A stretch of 64,000 bases of DNA from positions 110,132,028-110,196,027 of the forward strand of contig NC_079136.1 of assembly GCF_945859705.1 (NCBI RefSeq). The letters run 5' to 3'. Positions 22,862-32,853 of this stretch are shown piece by piece. The notes beneath the pieces were generated by a model. The model made no database searches and was not told the origin of the DNA. It saw nothing but the letters and a program-made list of their open reading frames with translations. The position numbers and the translations under genes were made by a program. Numbering within the stretch: position 1 is the stretch's first letter; each line of letters begins with the position of its first letter. This DNA comes from Episyrphus balteatus. Lineage: Eukaryota; Arthropoda; Insecta; Diptera; Syrphidae.

Positions 22862-23623
22862 CATGTGAAAAGAAAAACAGAAAACATAAAAAAGAAAGTG
22901 TATCAGCGGTAAGGGGGTAGCCAATCTCATACGGAAGCTGGGGCATCGGGACGTGCACAAGGGAGGGGGCTAACTAATATAAAAAGTGAAAATTAAGAAA
23001 AAAAAGATAAAAAAAGGTAAGTAAAAAAAATTTACAAAAACAAAAAAAAATTGAGATAGTTAAGTAAAGAAAAAAAAAAAGAAAAAGCTGAATTGAGTGA
23101 AATAAGAGAAAAAGAGAGAAAATTATTGTTATTTAAATAAAAGAAAGAAATTAGTATACAAAAAAAAATTAAAGTGAAGTGCAAGGTAAAAGAAAAGGTA
23201 AAATGTTGATTAGATTTTACGTTTTAGTTTATTATGATGATATTTCTTTCTTTTTCTTTTTTATTATTTTTATTATTTTAAGTATTTTCTTTCTTTTTTC
23301 AAAACATTACTGAAAATGAATATTCTTTATAAAATAGTGGTCTTATTATTTTTTTATTATATAGGTGATATAATTGTGTTATTTTCTTCAAGCTATATGA
23401 AGTAAAATCTTATTGCCGATCAAATTGTCTCAGCAAATCATACATTTTACTTCGAAAAAACATAAAGCGCATTAAAATTAATACAAATTAAGAGTTTTTT
23501 ATTTAATATTTTTCACTAAATTGGAATGAGAAATTGATATGAAAAATTGATAGTAAAATATCAAAAAAAAATTTCAAAAATGTGATATTTAAATATCATC
23601 CTGATAATAAAAATATTGTTTTG
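22862..23623. other. Spacer before the Gypsy element
   Basis: Low-complexity A/T-rich DNA. A GC-richer patch at 22903-22975 (GTAAGGGGGTAGCC onward) stands out but matches nothing recognised. Many GATATT words near 23540-23627 form the insertion target neighbourhood. Confidence 0.5.
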
Positions 23624-23627
23624 ATAT
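23624..23627. repeat. Left target duplication ATAT of Gypsy element
   Basis: ATAT precedes the 5' LTR and recurs at 29823-29826 after the 3' LTR. A 4-bp duplication is typical for Ty3/Gypsy integrases. Confidence 0.8.
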
Positions 23628-23823
23628 TGTAACGATGAATTACCGAACTACTTTTAAGATAAAAGTCTGAACACACTACCTGCTACAGTAAAGGTAGAAA
23701 TGTGAACGGACCTTTAGTAATTAAGAAACTACCCTCTGAACGCATCCAAAGAAATTCCCTCGACTGCTGAATATCCCAAAATATCCCACTGGACTGGAAG
23801 TATGAAGCGCCCCCTCTTGGAAA

Positions 23824-23871
23824 GGAAGCTTCGAGAAGCAAAGACGAGAACCTTCGAAGACATTCTCGAAT
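23824..23871 (+). promoter_or_regulatory. Heat-shock-element array in U3
   Basis: Pentamers of the HSF-binding pattern occur in strict 5-bp phase. GAA (23825), TTC (23830) and GAA (23835) make a perfect nGAAnnTTCnnGAAn. A second phased set has GAA (23848), TTC (23853), a degenerate unit (23858), TTC (23863) and GAA (23868). Seven of eight positions are perfect. The array ends 14 bp before the TATA box, the arrangement seen in heat-shock promoters. The same array is at 29523-29570 in the 3' LTR. Heat induction is inferred. Confidence 0.7.
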
Positions 23872-23884
23872 TCCGAATTTCAGG

Positions 23885-23923
23885 TATAAAAGGGCAGCGT
23901 GGACACCGACCGGATACAGTTTA
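23885..23923 (+). promoter_or_regulatory. LTR core promoter: TATA box and initiator
   Basis: TATAAAAG at 23885-23892 and an initiator-like ACAGTT whose second A (23918) lies 33 bp downstream, the normal Pol II spacing. This predicts the U3/R boundary near 23918. No experimental support is possible here. Confidence 0.65.
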
Positions 23924-24124
23924 ATCTTGAAAGTGAAAGAGTACAGTACAAAGTGAAATAAAGTGTTGCGAATTGTTAGTAGTAAATAAAGTGATTTAAA
24001 AGTGTGTTTGTTTGAGCGAATAATAAAAGTAAATTGAGTTGAAATAAAGTGTGTTCTTATTTGAACGGAAATATAAGTGGAAATTAAATAAGTTTTATTG
24101 TGAACCCGGAATAAAACGTTATAT

Positions 24125-24142
24125 TGGTGTCAGAAAAGTGGA
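24125..24142 (+). other. Primer binding site, tRNA-Leu type
   Basis: TGGTGTCAGAA starts 1 base after the LTR. It is complementary to the 3' end of eukaryotic tRNA-Leu (CCA plus the acceptor TTCTGACA). The match then needs a 2-base insertion (AA) to continue as GTGG. Minus-strand cDNA priming by tRNA-Leu is inferred from this. Confidence 0.65.
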
Positions 24143-24273
24143 ATAAAACTTATTTATTTGTGCGAATCAGATAATTTCGCGAATAAAATAAAAAGTGCGC
24201 GTGTGTTTTAACAATAAACAAAGTGTAAAACATTTTGAAATAAGTAAAAGTGCTCGCATTTTAAAAAGTTAAA
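24143..24273 (+). other. Gag leader of the Gypsy element
   Basis: An AT-rich 5' untranslated leader between primer site and gag. The gag ATG lies in AAAATGG, a good insect start context. Confidence 0.5.
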
Positions 24274-25722
24274 ATGGGTAAGACATTAAATCAGTTAAGT
24301 TTGACTGAGCTGAAGGCGGAATTAACTAAACGAGGTCTTCCTACTGCTGGATCGAAAAATGACCTCATTATTCGCCTGCAAGATTATTTAACCCAGAAAA
24401 GCGAAGATTTGGATACATTTCAATTCGAAGTTGAAATGGTAGAAGAACGAGTAAGTACTAGTTCCGATATGTCATCCATGATGGCTGTTCTCCTTGCAAA
24501 ATTTGAAGAACAGAAAGATCAAATGGAACAGCAACGTAAAGAACAAAAGGATGAACAGAAAAATCTTCTTGAACAAATTGAGACACAACGCAATGAACAA
24601 AGAGAACAAATGGAACAACAACGAACAGAGCAAAAGATTGAACAACAGAATCTTCTCGAAAAAATTGAGAAACAACGTACCGAGCAAAAGAGTGAACAAC
24701 AGAATCTTCTCGAAATAATGGAGAAACATCTAGAAGAACATCGCGATGAGCAAAAGAATCTTCTAGAAAAACAGAAAAATCTTTTAGAGGGAAAGCTTGG
24801 TGATTTCGAGAAGAAGTTCACTGCTCTTGACGAGCGTGTTGAAGAAAACAAAGAAAAGCTGTTGGCAATGGACACAAAGTTCGAAGAGAAATTCCAAGAC
24901 ATTACTAAAGAGTTGGACAAGGTTCGAAAAATTAAGGCCCGAGAAAGTTCTGGTGAGTATTCAAAGAAGAAGGAAATGCATCCACCAACCTTTGATGGAC
25001 AAAGTTCATGGTCGATCTACAAGAAACAGTTTGAGGCAGCTGCCACAACAAATGGCTGGGATGACGAAGACAAATGTATAGCGCTGACTCTTGCTCTTAG
25101 AGGTCCTGCTGCTGAGTTGTTACAAACTTTACCACCAGAAAAGAATGGTAACTTTAACGCTCTTGTCCAGGTCATTGAAAAACGCTTTGGAGATGGCCAT
25201 ATGCAGGAAGTCTTCCGCGTCCAACTCAATACAAGAGTCCAGAAAAGAGGAGAAACTCTGCAACAACTCCAAGCAGATATTGAAAGGTTAGCTCATCTGG
25301 CATATCCGACAGCAGGAGACGACATTATCAATCAGTTTGCGACAGAAGCCTTTGTACGTGCTGTATCTGATATAAATCTTCAGCGAGCAATTCGAACAGC
25401 TGGAAAACGTTCCCTTCCTGAAGCATTAGCGTTTGCACTCACTATGGAAGCAGCAGAACAGGCTTCTCAAGGCGTTCATCGGGTAAGAGAAGTTACAGTG
25501 GAGGAATGCTCTTGTCAAAAACTCGCATTCCAAAGAAACCAGCGAGACGGAGCTGCTCGATGCTGGAACTGTAACAAGACAGGACATCTCCAGCGGCAGT
25601 GCAGATTGCCACCAAGAAGAAATGCTTGCCAGCACTGTGGAAACAGGAATATTGCCCAACAACAGGTAAGCGATACAACCAACACTCATCCTCAACTTGA
25701 TTCCCATTCGGGAAACGAGTAA
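24274..25722 (+). CDS. gag: Gag polyprotein with N-terminal SAP-like domain
   Basis: 482 residues, the structural protein that packages element RNA into virus-like particles. Residues ~6-40 fit a SAP motif (LSLTELKAELTKRGLPTAG then LIIRLQDYL), normally a DNA/RNA-binding helix-extended-loop-helix. Residues ~68-225 are a long Glu/Gln/Lys-rich coiled coil with internal repeats (EQQNLLEKIEKQRTEQK-like units). From ~235 the capsid-like region begins (PPTFDGQSSWSIYKKQFE; ALRGPAAELL near 275). A CCHC zinc knuckle CX2CX4HX4C lies near 430-443, followed by a second Cys pair CQHCG near 452. The SAP domain and enlarged coiled coil make it longer than many Gypsy Gags. It ends at a TAA four bases downstream of GGGAAAC, where ribosomes can shift to pol. 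Confidence 0.92.
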   Translation: MGKTLNQLSLTELKAELTKRGLPTAGSKNDLIIRLQDYLTQKSEDLDTFQFEVEMVEERVSTSSDMSSMMAVLLAKFEEQKDQMEQQRKEQKDEQKNLLEQIETQRNEQREQMEQQRTEQKIEQQNLLEKIEKQRTEQKSEQQNLLEIMEKHLEEHRDEQKNLLEKQKNLLEGKLGDFEKKFTALDERVEENKEKLLAMDTKFEEKFQDITKELDKVRKIKARESSGEYSKKKEMHPPTFDGQSSWSIYKKQFEAAATTNGWDDEDKCIALTLALRGPAAELLQTLPPEKNGNFNALVQVIEKRFGDGHMQEVFRVQLNTRVQKRGETLQQLQADIERLAHLAYPTAGDDIINQFATEAFVRAVSDINLQRAIRTAGKRSLPEALAFALTMEAAEQASQGVHRVREVTVEECSCQKLAFQRNQRDGAARCWNCNKTGHLQRQCRLPPRRNACQHCGNRNIAQQQVSDTTNTHPQLDSHSGNE

Positions 25723-25769
25723 GAACCAACTTCGAGGGGCAGAAGCTGGTTTCTGGTATCGATAGCCCC
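25710..25769 (+). promoter_or_regulatory. Programmed -1 frameshift signal: GGGAAAC plus pseudoknot
   Basis: G_GGA_AAC (25710-25716) is a canonical X_XXY_YYZ heptamer in the gag frame, just before the gag stop at 25720-25722. Pol is open in exactly the -1 frame from 25701, so a shift here joins them. After an 8-base spacer, 25725-25733 (ACCAACTTC) can pair with 25742-25750 (GAAGCTGGT), one mismatch. GGGGC in its loop (25736-25740) can pair with GCCCC (25765-25769). That is an H-type pseudoknot with loops of 2, 1 and 14 bases. Pairing was done by hand; thermodynamics were not computed. Confidence 0.75.
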
Positions 25770-28700
25770 AGAACCACAATTCAAGTCTCACAGACTAAAC
25801 GAGACAACAAAAGTCTGACAGTAGAGGCAACCATAAACAATAACCAACACGTGGCTACAATTGACACAGGTGCCACCGCCTCTATTGTACGAAGAGACTT
25901 GGTAAAGATGACGTGGCTACATAACATCAACAGCTATCGTCTGAAGACCGCCACAGGAGAAGCAGCAAGAGTGTACGGAGAAGTTCGTCTTGAGATCCGT
26001 ATAGCAGAACTAAAGTTTTTACATGTGTTTTTGGTGGCAGATATATGTGACGAGTGCATCATTGGAATCGACTTTATGAAGGAGCATGGAATCATTTTGG
26101 ATATCGGTAATCAAGTTCTGAAATACAGAAATGTAGAGATTCCAATGGTCTATGGCAGCGAAAACTCAACAACAATTAGAACTGTCATCAAAGAAGACAT
26201 GTGCCTGCCTCCTTCTTCAGAAGTTTTTGTGTGGACGAAGTTAAAGGGGAACTGTGGAAACCATCGATACCTCATGGTCGAACCAGAAGTTGAGCAGAGT
26301 TCCGAAAACATCATCATCGGGAAGACTCTTGTGGCACCAAAGAACAACATGGTACCTGTACGGATACTTAACATCAAACCGTACCCAATCAAGCTTAAGA
26401 AAGGAGAAGTTGTTGGGCAATGTGAATCTGTGTCCGCAATAACTAAGATCAATGAGATGGACATACAGATGACTATGAACTCTGAGAAACTAAAGACTCA
26501 AATTCTCAAATCAGACAACTTGAGTCAACATCAGCTTAATGTTGCTGGAAGGCTTCTTCATGAATATGCTGATATCTTCTCTTCACCCAGCGGGCAATAC
26601 GGCCGAACACAACTTGTGCAGCACCGAATCGATACAGGAGACGCTAGGCCGATTCGTCAACCAGCAAGACGTCTCCCCTTGGCCAAACAAGGTGAAGTTG
26701 AAGAAATGATATCGACAATGAAGAAAGACGGGCTGATCGAAAATTCCAAAAGCCCTTGGGCATCACCGGTAGTTCTCGTCAAAAAGAAGGATGGAAGCAC
26801 TCGATTTTGTGTCGACTACCGCAGACTGAATGATGTGACGAAGAAAGACAGCTACCCACTGCCAAGAATCAGCGATACTCTAGATGCAATGGAAGGAGCA
26901 CAATGGTTTTCGACTTTGGACTTGAAGAGTGGCTACTGGCAGGTAGAAATCCATCCAGAAGATCGAGAAAAGACGGCTTTCTCCACAGGAAATGGTCTGT
27001 GGCAGTTCAATGTCATGCCGTTTGGGCTATGTAATGCCCCAGCTACTTTTGAGCGCTTAATGGAGTGCGTTTTAAATGGATTAACCTGGAAATCTTGCCT
27101 AGTCTATTTGGATGATGTCATCGTTTACGGGAAAACATTTGATGACCATTGTGAAAACCTAAAGGCTGTATTCCAGAGGCTACGAGAAGCACATCTTAAG
27201 TTAAATCCAAAGAAATGTGCACTTTTCAAGACCGAGGTTAAATATTTGGGGCATATCATCTCATCCCAAGGAGTAATGACTGATCCAGAAAAAGTTGACA
27301 CTGTGAAGAATTGGCCAACCCCTCAGGACAAGCATCAACTTCGGAGTTTCCTCGGTCTGGCAACGTACTATCGACGGTTCGTGAAGGATTTTGCGAGAAT
27401 CGCCAAAAGCTTGCACCAGCTTACGGAGAAGGGTAAACCCTTTAAATGGTCAGGTGAGTGTGAGAAAAGCTTTCAGGAACTGAAGCTACGGTTATGTGAA
27501 GCTCCTGTGTTGGCCTATCCGACTCCAGGCAAACAATTCATCATTGACGCAGATGCAAGTAATGTTGGAGTTGGTGCTGTTTTATCGCAAGTTCATGACG
27601 GAGAAGAAAAGGTCGTTGCCTATTTCAGCAAGGTACTCTCGAAACAAGAAAGAAACTATTGCGTGACCAGAAGGGAACTTCTAGCTCTGGTATTGGCAAC
27701 AAAGCACTTCCATAAGTACATCTATGGACAGAAGTTCCTTCTTCGCACAGATCATGGTGCACTAAATTGGCTTTTGAACTTCAAAAATCCAGAGGGTCAA
27801 GTAGCAAGATGGATCGAGATACTCCAGACGTATCAATGTCAGATTCAACATCGAAGAGGAAAGCTACATTCAAATGCAGACGCATTATCTCGGCGCCCGT
27901 GCAAGCAAGACTGCAAGCATTGCACACGGCTAGAGGAAAAGGAAGTTGTCGCTGTAAGAAGAACGAGAGCTGATCCCATTTGCGGCTGGAGTAATGAAGA
28001 ACTCAGGATGGCCCAACAGGAAGATTCGGACATCGAACCCATCCTTGCATGGAAGGAACATGAAGAGAAACCAGAATGGGCCGACATCTCCGACCGCAGC
28101 CCCAATCTCAAAGCATATTGGGCACAATGGGACTCACTTCATGTGCAAGAAGGGTTACTCAGGCGTAAGTGGGAATCCGCAGATGGTAAATCTTATGTAA
28201 TGCAACTAATCGTACCTCAGTCAAAGGTTAATGATGTTCTCCGAGAGATGCACGAGGGAACTTCTGGAGGCCATTTAGGCATCAACAAGACGCTGGAAAA
28301 GGTACGCCAGCAATTCTACTGGTTACGTATGAGAGAAGACGTTGAAAAGTGGTGCCGAAAATGTGATACTTGTGCCGCTAGCAAAGGACCAGCTAGAAAA
28401 ATGCAAAGCAAGATGCATCAGTACAATGTGGGCACACCTTTTGAGAGGATTGCAATAGACGTGGCAGGTCCTTTTCCCGAAACCAACAAAGGAAACCGGT
28501 ATATCCTCGTAGTGATGGATTACTTCAGCAAGTGGCCTGAGGCATTTGCCATCCCAAACCAGGAAACCAAAACAGTTGTGGATAAGATTGTCTTTCATTG
28601 GGTGAGCAGGTTCGGAGTACCCATGGAACTTCATTCCGACCAAGGAAGGAACTTCGAATCTAAAATTTTTCAAGAGGTTTGCTCACTCCTTGGCATCAAG

Positions 28701-29315
28701 AAGACGCGAACAACACCGCTTCATCCACAATCTGATGGGATGGTTGAGCGATTTAACAGGACACTTAAAGAACACCTGTCAAAAGTAGTCAACGATAATC
28801 AACGAGACTGGGATCGACATATTCCATTGTTCTTGATGGCTTATAGAAGTGCAACACATAGTTCCACTGGACATACACCATCGGAAGTCCTTTTTGGTTC
28901 TACAATACGGCTGCCAAGTGAGATAAAATTCGGATGTGTTCCAAATGAGCCACAGGAAATGGATGAGTATGTTGATAACCTGAAAGAAATACTGGCTGAC
29001 ATTCACCAACGGACAAGGACAAATATAAAAGCGTCTAGTGACAGGATGAAAACAAGATATGACGCGCGAGCGACAGCAACAGGGTTTCAAGAAGGAGAAC
29101 TTGTGTGGTTTTACAATCCCCACCGACAAAAGGGACTATCACCGAAGCTACAACAAAACTGGGAAGGCCCTTACACAGTAATAACCAGAATCAACGACGT
29201 GGTTTACCGTATACAGAGAGGAGTAAGAGGCAAATTAAAGGTAGTTCATTGTGACCGTTTACATCGTTATAATGGTGAAAGAAGCAATGGAGTTGTTCGG
29301 GACGAACAATCCTAA
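25717..29315 (+). CDS. pol: Pol polyprotein: protease, RT, RNase H, integrase
   Basis: Read by a -1 shift from gag; an ATG start is not needed (the frame's first GTG is at 25851, and it is open from 25701). Residues are counted from 25851. Aspartic protease: DTGA at 5-8. Reverse transcriptase: FCVDYRRLND near 318, catalytic YLDD at 419-422. RNase H: FIIDADAS with Asp 566, and RTDHGAL. Integrase: HHCC zinc finger (GGHLGINK to CRKCDTC, ~800-838), then catalytic Asp 870, Asp 930 and Glu 966, an exact D-35-E spacing. A C-terminal GPY-type module follows (NWEGPYTVITRI). PR-RT-RH-IN order defines Ty3/Gypsy. Every expected catalytic residue is present and the frame is unbroken. The stop codon lies inside the polypurine tract region, 12 bp before the 3' LTR. 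Confidence 0.95.
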
Positions 29316-29323
29316 GAGGGGGG
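29314..29323 (+). other. Polypurine tract
   Basis: AAGAGGGGGG overlaps the pol stop codon and ends 3 bp before the 3' LTR. It primes plus-strand DNA synthesis in LTR elements. Confidence 0.8.
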
Positions 29324-29326
29324 CAA

Positions 29327-29822
29327 TGTAACGATGAATTACCGAACTACTTTTAAGATAAAAGTCTGAACACACTACCTGCTACAGTAAAGGTAGAAAT
29401 GTGAACGGACCTTTAGTAATTAAGAAACTACCCTCTGAACGCATCCAAAGAAATTCCCTCGACTGCTGAATATCCCAAAATATCCCACTGGACTGGAAGT
29501 ATGAAGCGCCCCCTCTTGGAAAGGAAGCTTCGAGAAGCAAAGACGAGAACCTTCGAAGACATTCTCGAATTCCGAATTTCAGGTATAAAAGGGCAGCGTG
29601 GACACCGACCGGATACAGTTTAATCTTGAAAGTGAAAGAGTACAGTACAAAGTGAAATAAAGTGTTGCGAATTGTTAGTAGTAAATAAAGTGATTTAAAA
29701 GTGTGTTTGTTTGAGCGAATAATAAAAGTAAATTGAGTTGAAATAAAGTGTGTTCTTATTTGAACGGAAATATAAGTGGAAATTAAATAAGTTTTATTGT
29801 GAACCCGGAATAAAACGTTATA
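29327..29822 (+). repeat. 3' LTR
   Basis: 496 bp, identical by eye to the 5' LTR (constant offset of 5699), including the heat-shock array, TATA box and AATAAA words. It is followed by ATAT at 29823-29826. Confidence 0.95.
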
Positions 29823-29826
29823 ATAT

Positions 29827-30767
29827 TTTATTAATCATAAAACACATTTTATAGAGCATTTATTGCTGATATTTAAAAAATGTTAATTTGATATTTTAAA
29901 AATGTTAAATTGATATTAGCTTTTTTTTCGGTGTGATATTGCCTTTTTAATGAGGTTCTCAGGATCTCCATTAATTGCTAACAAAAAAAAAAATAAAAAG
30001 AAGAACTCAATTAAAATATTAAAAGTGATTGTGGATTAGTTTGGCTGAGAGTTACATACGTCATCAAATCACATCTTCATTGCAAAAGGAACCCCGTTGA
30101 ATAATCTTATTTTAAGGTGCGCTTTTTTCCACCGCGCAACAATCAGACGTCATGTCTTTACGTGATAGAGAATGTGAAAAATGCAATTCAGCCTGTCTGT
30201 CTGTATCTACCTTGAGCTACAGTCTACAGCGATCACCTCACTCCTCCCTACGCGCATGCTTACTACCGAACTCTGAAGGTTTATGCAGTCTTTAAAATGT
30301 AGTTAATTAAGCAATGCCACACTAAAACAGTATTCCAATTTTATATATTGTTTACTTCAATAATTCACACAATGGTTTCATTTTAAATTCAAAATAAAGC
30401 TCAAAAGCAAGGAAGTAATTTAAATACTAAATAACACATAATTACAATCAAACAAATCCTGCCCTTCGTTTGAGAACTTTTCAGCATAAAACACCCTCGT
30501 CCTTTTTTTTTCAACATTATAAATAACATGTTTAACATGACGTTTTACTAATTATTTAAAGTAGGTACTCAGCATGGTATGATCCCACACAAACGATGTT
30601 ATAATTAAACGAAATTAAACTGTCTCCCATGTCGTCCTTGTTCCACATAATCCAGGTTTAATTGAAAAATTACTCCACTCTTTAAAATAAAAACTCACAA
30701 AACCATGTAAAATATTAATAAAAAATTAACATAGTCACGCGACAAGCCCTCATAGCTTATCAGCAAA
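29827..30767. other. AT-rich spacer, no gene recognised
   Basis: It starts with the GATATT-rich target region continued from before the Gypsy element. There is no frame of interest. Confidence 0.55.
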
Positions 30768-30846
30768 TGTCATAAGCCACTTATTTGGCAATTTTCAAGA
30801 ATTTATCTCTTCACAGAGACACAGTGTCTAATTAAATAACATTTCC
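30768..30846. promoter_or_regulatory. Putative conserved non-coding element, copy B
   Basis: Gapless partner of 8049-8127. The GGCAATTTTCA and CTAATTAAAT blocks are identical in both, while the ~30 bp between them differs in about half its positions. This copy has the same orientation as copy A. The regulatory interpretation is inferred. Confidence 0.4.
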
Positions 30847-31908
30847 TCTCCGTCACCAAACAACGACGAAGGACGATTCTACTTAAAAATAAAAAAAAAA
30901 AAGAAGAGACCGGCAGCGGATGCTTTAATATGTGCTTTTTGCCTTTTCCGTGATTCGGAGGCAAACACACACAATATACCGAATAAAAAAAAAAACATCG
31001 TTACTAAAATTCATGCCAACTAACAAGTGAAAACGTTAAAAGGACACAAAACGAGGCAAAAAAAAAAAAAAACAGAAAGACACAACATTCGCAAATGAAC
31101 ATCGCTTTAGGGAGGTTGTAACGGAAACGAGACTCCGAATAATACGTATCCCACTTGTACTCGTACAATGTCTATGTTATGGTCAAAGGCGGATGTCGGT
31201 TCAAGTTCGTTTACCATAAATAATAAGCAGATCCTTTAAACAATCAACAAGTGGGAGATTTTCAGGTGATATTAATTGTATAATTAATACAATGTAAAAT
31301 TTGAGGAATTTTAAATAGAAATAAGTTTGACTGCACATCCGATTTTGACCATGACAATTCAAAAAACTTACAACCCTAACATATCCCTACCGACAAATTT
31401 AAAATTCATTCACATCCTCCGAAACAAACTAGTTTTGTCGACTCTCAAATGAGCTTGAAAAAGATATCGCTGGCCAGGACATAATAAATTCGAAGAAATA
31501 AATGAAAAGACAATTTAAAATGTAGATAAGTTTGTATAAGTAGAATGTAGGTATACATTTGCTTGCATTATTAAATGCAAATAACTTAAATTATAACAAT
31601 TCTGAAAGTTTTGATTTTTGGATTGTTGAATGCAGGAATAAAAATAAACAAAAAAACCTCTTTTGCAAACAGAAATGTATGACACGAGTAGATGCTTAAA
31701 AAAAACTTTACTTTATGTTCAATGAAAAACATTATTTTGAAAGCGTTCGAGGTTCTACCACATCATAACTCTTATTTTCACGTAATCTCTCTTTTCTAAG
31801 GTCTAGAAAAATTTTCAACAAATGTCGACAGTTTTAATTATTCGACTAACGCCAACGGTCAACACCCACTGTGGCGTATGTGGAACTTTTTCACGAAATT
31901 AATATTTA
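30847..31908. other. AT-rich spacer, no gene recognised
   Basis: A-rich tracts (30886-30905, 31060-31073) and no recognisable gene. It ends with the TA target of the Tc1 element. Confidence 0.55.
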
Positions 31909-32851
31909 CAGTGGCGAGCAAAAAAATAGCAGCGAATTGAAAAATATTTTAAATAAAGCATTAAACATTAAAAGAGCTTTGATTTTGGAAATTTTTTAAA
32001 GTAAAACTCCTTAAGTTTCATTAAAATTTAATTTTTAGTACAAATGGAATTTAAATTATTTCTATTGAGCTTAAAAATAATCCAAAAAACAAAATAAGTC
32101 TCAAATTAAAGCGAGCAAAATAATAGCAGTGATTTTCTTTTTCTGTTAAATTTAAATAAAACAAGGGCGAAAAAAGTTCAATTAAACGGTATTTTATTAG
32201 AGAAAAGGTAGTGTTTGCTCCCATGACCGTTATTTTTAATTACCGCTTCGCAACAACCTTTCATGAAGTCTTAAAGTCCCTGAGATCTTTGAGGTGTTAT
32301 AGATCAGCAAACCTGCTCAGTAACGGTTAATAACTCCCGTTATTTTAAGTTTTGGCTTTAGACACATCTCCTTTTATATCTCCTCAAACTTTATAGAAGG
32401 GATTGAGGTCTGAAAGACTGAGTAGGTCACTTTATGACCCCAATTTTAGTATCTTGAAACCATTACCTGGCTACTCTGCTGATGTGGTTTGGGTTATTAT
32501 CCTCTTGGAAGACCCATTTAAGCTTCATTTGTAACCTATCAGCATAATGTTTTGCAAACTATTCAGGTGCCAGAGCTGGTTAATTACAGTTTTGATCCTA
32601 TGTATTAGGCCAAGTCCATAGTAGCAGAAGTATCCCTTTTCGCCCTGGTTTTATTTAAATTTAATAGAAAAAGAAAATCACTGCTCTTATTTTGCTCGCT
32701 TTAATTTGAGACTTATTTTGTCTTTGGATTATTTTTAAACTTAATAGAAATAATTTAAATTCCATTTGTACTAAAAATTAAATTTTAATGAAACTTAAGG
32801 AGTTTTACTTTAAAAAATTTCAATTCGCTGCTATTTTTTTGCTCGCAGCTG
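31909..32851 (-). mobile_element. Degenerate Tc1-like transposon with long TIRs
   Basis: Tips CAGTGGCGAGC (31909) and GCTCGCAGCTG (ending 32851) are flanked by TA on both sides (31907-31908, 32852-32853), the Tc1/mariner target. The inverted arms are long, about 270 bp on the left and about 220 bp on the right. The left arm carries a ~50-bp insertion at about 31941-31990. Between the arms lies a minus-strand transposase remnant. At 943 bp it is shorter than a complete Tc1 element (about 1.6 kb), so much of the gene has been lost. Confidence 0.85.
32190..32640 (-). pseudogene. Tc1-like transposase, C-terminal remnant
   Basis: Reading the minus strand across frames recovers Tc1-transposase landmarks in the right order. 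YYGLG-HRIK comes near 32628-32590 (family YYGLGPIHRIK-like). DNNPNHISR comes near 32505-32475, corresponding to the family's D-PKHTS region. SDLNPF comes near 32420-32400 (family SPDLNP), then GDIK and VSKAKT near 32370-32345. Several in-frame stops and at least two frameshifts separate them, and the N-terminal DNA-binding half and first catalytic Asp are missing. It cannot make an active enzyme. Identification rests on motif order, which is distinctive. Confidence 0.75.
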
Positions 32852-32853
32852 TA

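Larger units (their letters stand above)
23628..24123 (+). repeat. 5' LTR
   Basis: 496 bp, begins TGTAACG and ends CGTTATA (an imperfect inverted tip). Compared by eye with 29327-29822 it shows no difference. It contains a heat-shock-element array, a TATA box, an initiator-like ACAGTT and several AATAAA words downstream of it, so U3, R and U5 can be placed roughly. Confidence 0.95.
23628..29822 (+). mobile_element. Complete Ty3/Gypsy LTR retrotransposon
   Basis: 6195 bp, with every expected part: identical 496-bp LTRs, a 4-bp target duplication, a primer binding site, gag, pol in a -1 frame with PR-RT-RH-IN order, and a polypurine tract abutting the 3' LTR. Pol stops 12 bp before the 3' LTR, so there is no env and the element should be intracellular. 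The internal region is clearly less AT-rich than the spacer around it. Identical LTRs and open frames indicate a very recent insertion. The exact Gypsy clade was not determined. Confidence 0.95.

Noticed and set aside
22903..22975. GC-richer patch as an RNA gene or exon
   Set aside because: No fold, frame or motif could be supported by reading alone.
24472..25791. Minus-strand and alternate frames inside gag
   Set aside because: Shadows of the Gag coding frame; Cys/Ser/Phe-rich or Leu/Phe-rich, without domains.
25851..25853. GTG as the start of pol
   Set aside because: Eukaryotic pol of this type is made by frameshifting; the frame is open upstream to 25701 and a canonical -1 site lies at 25710.
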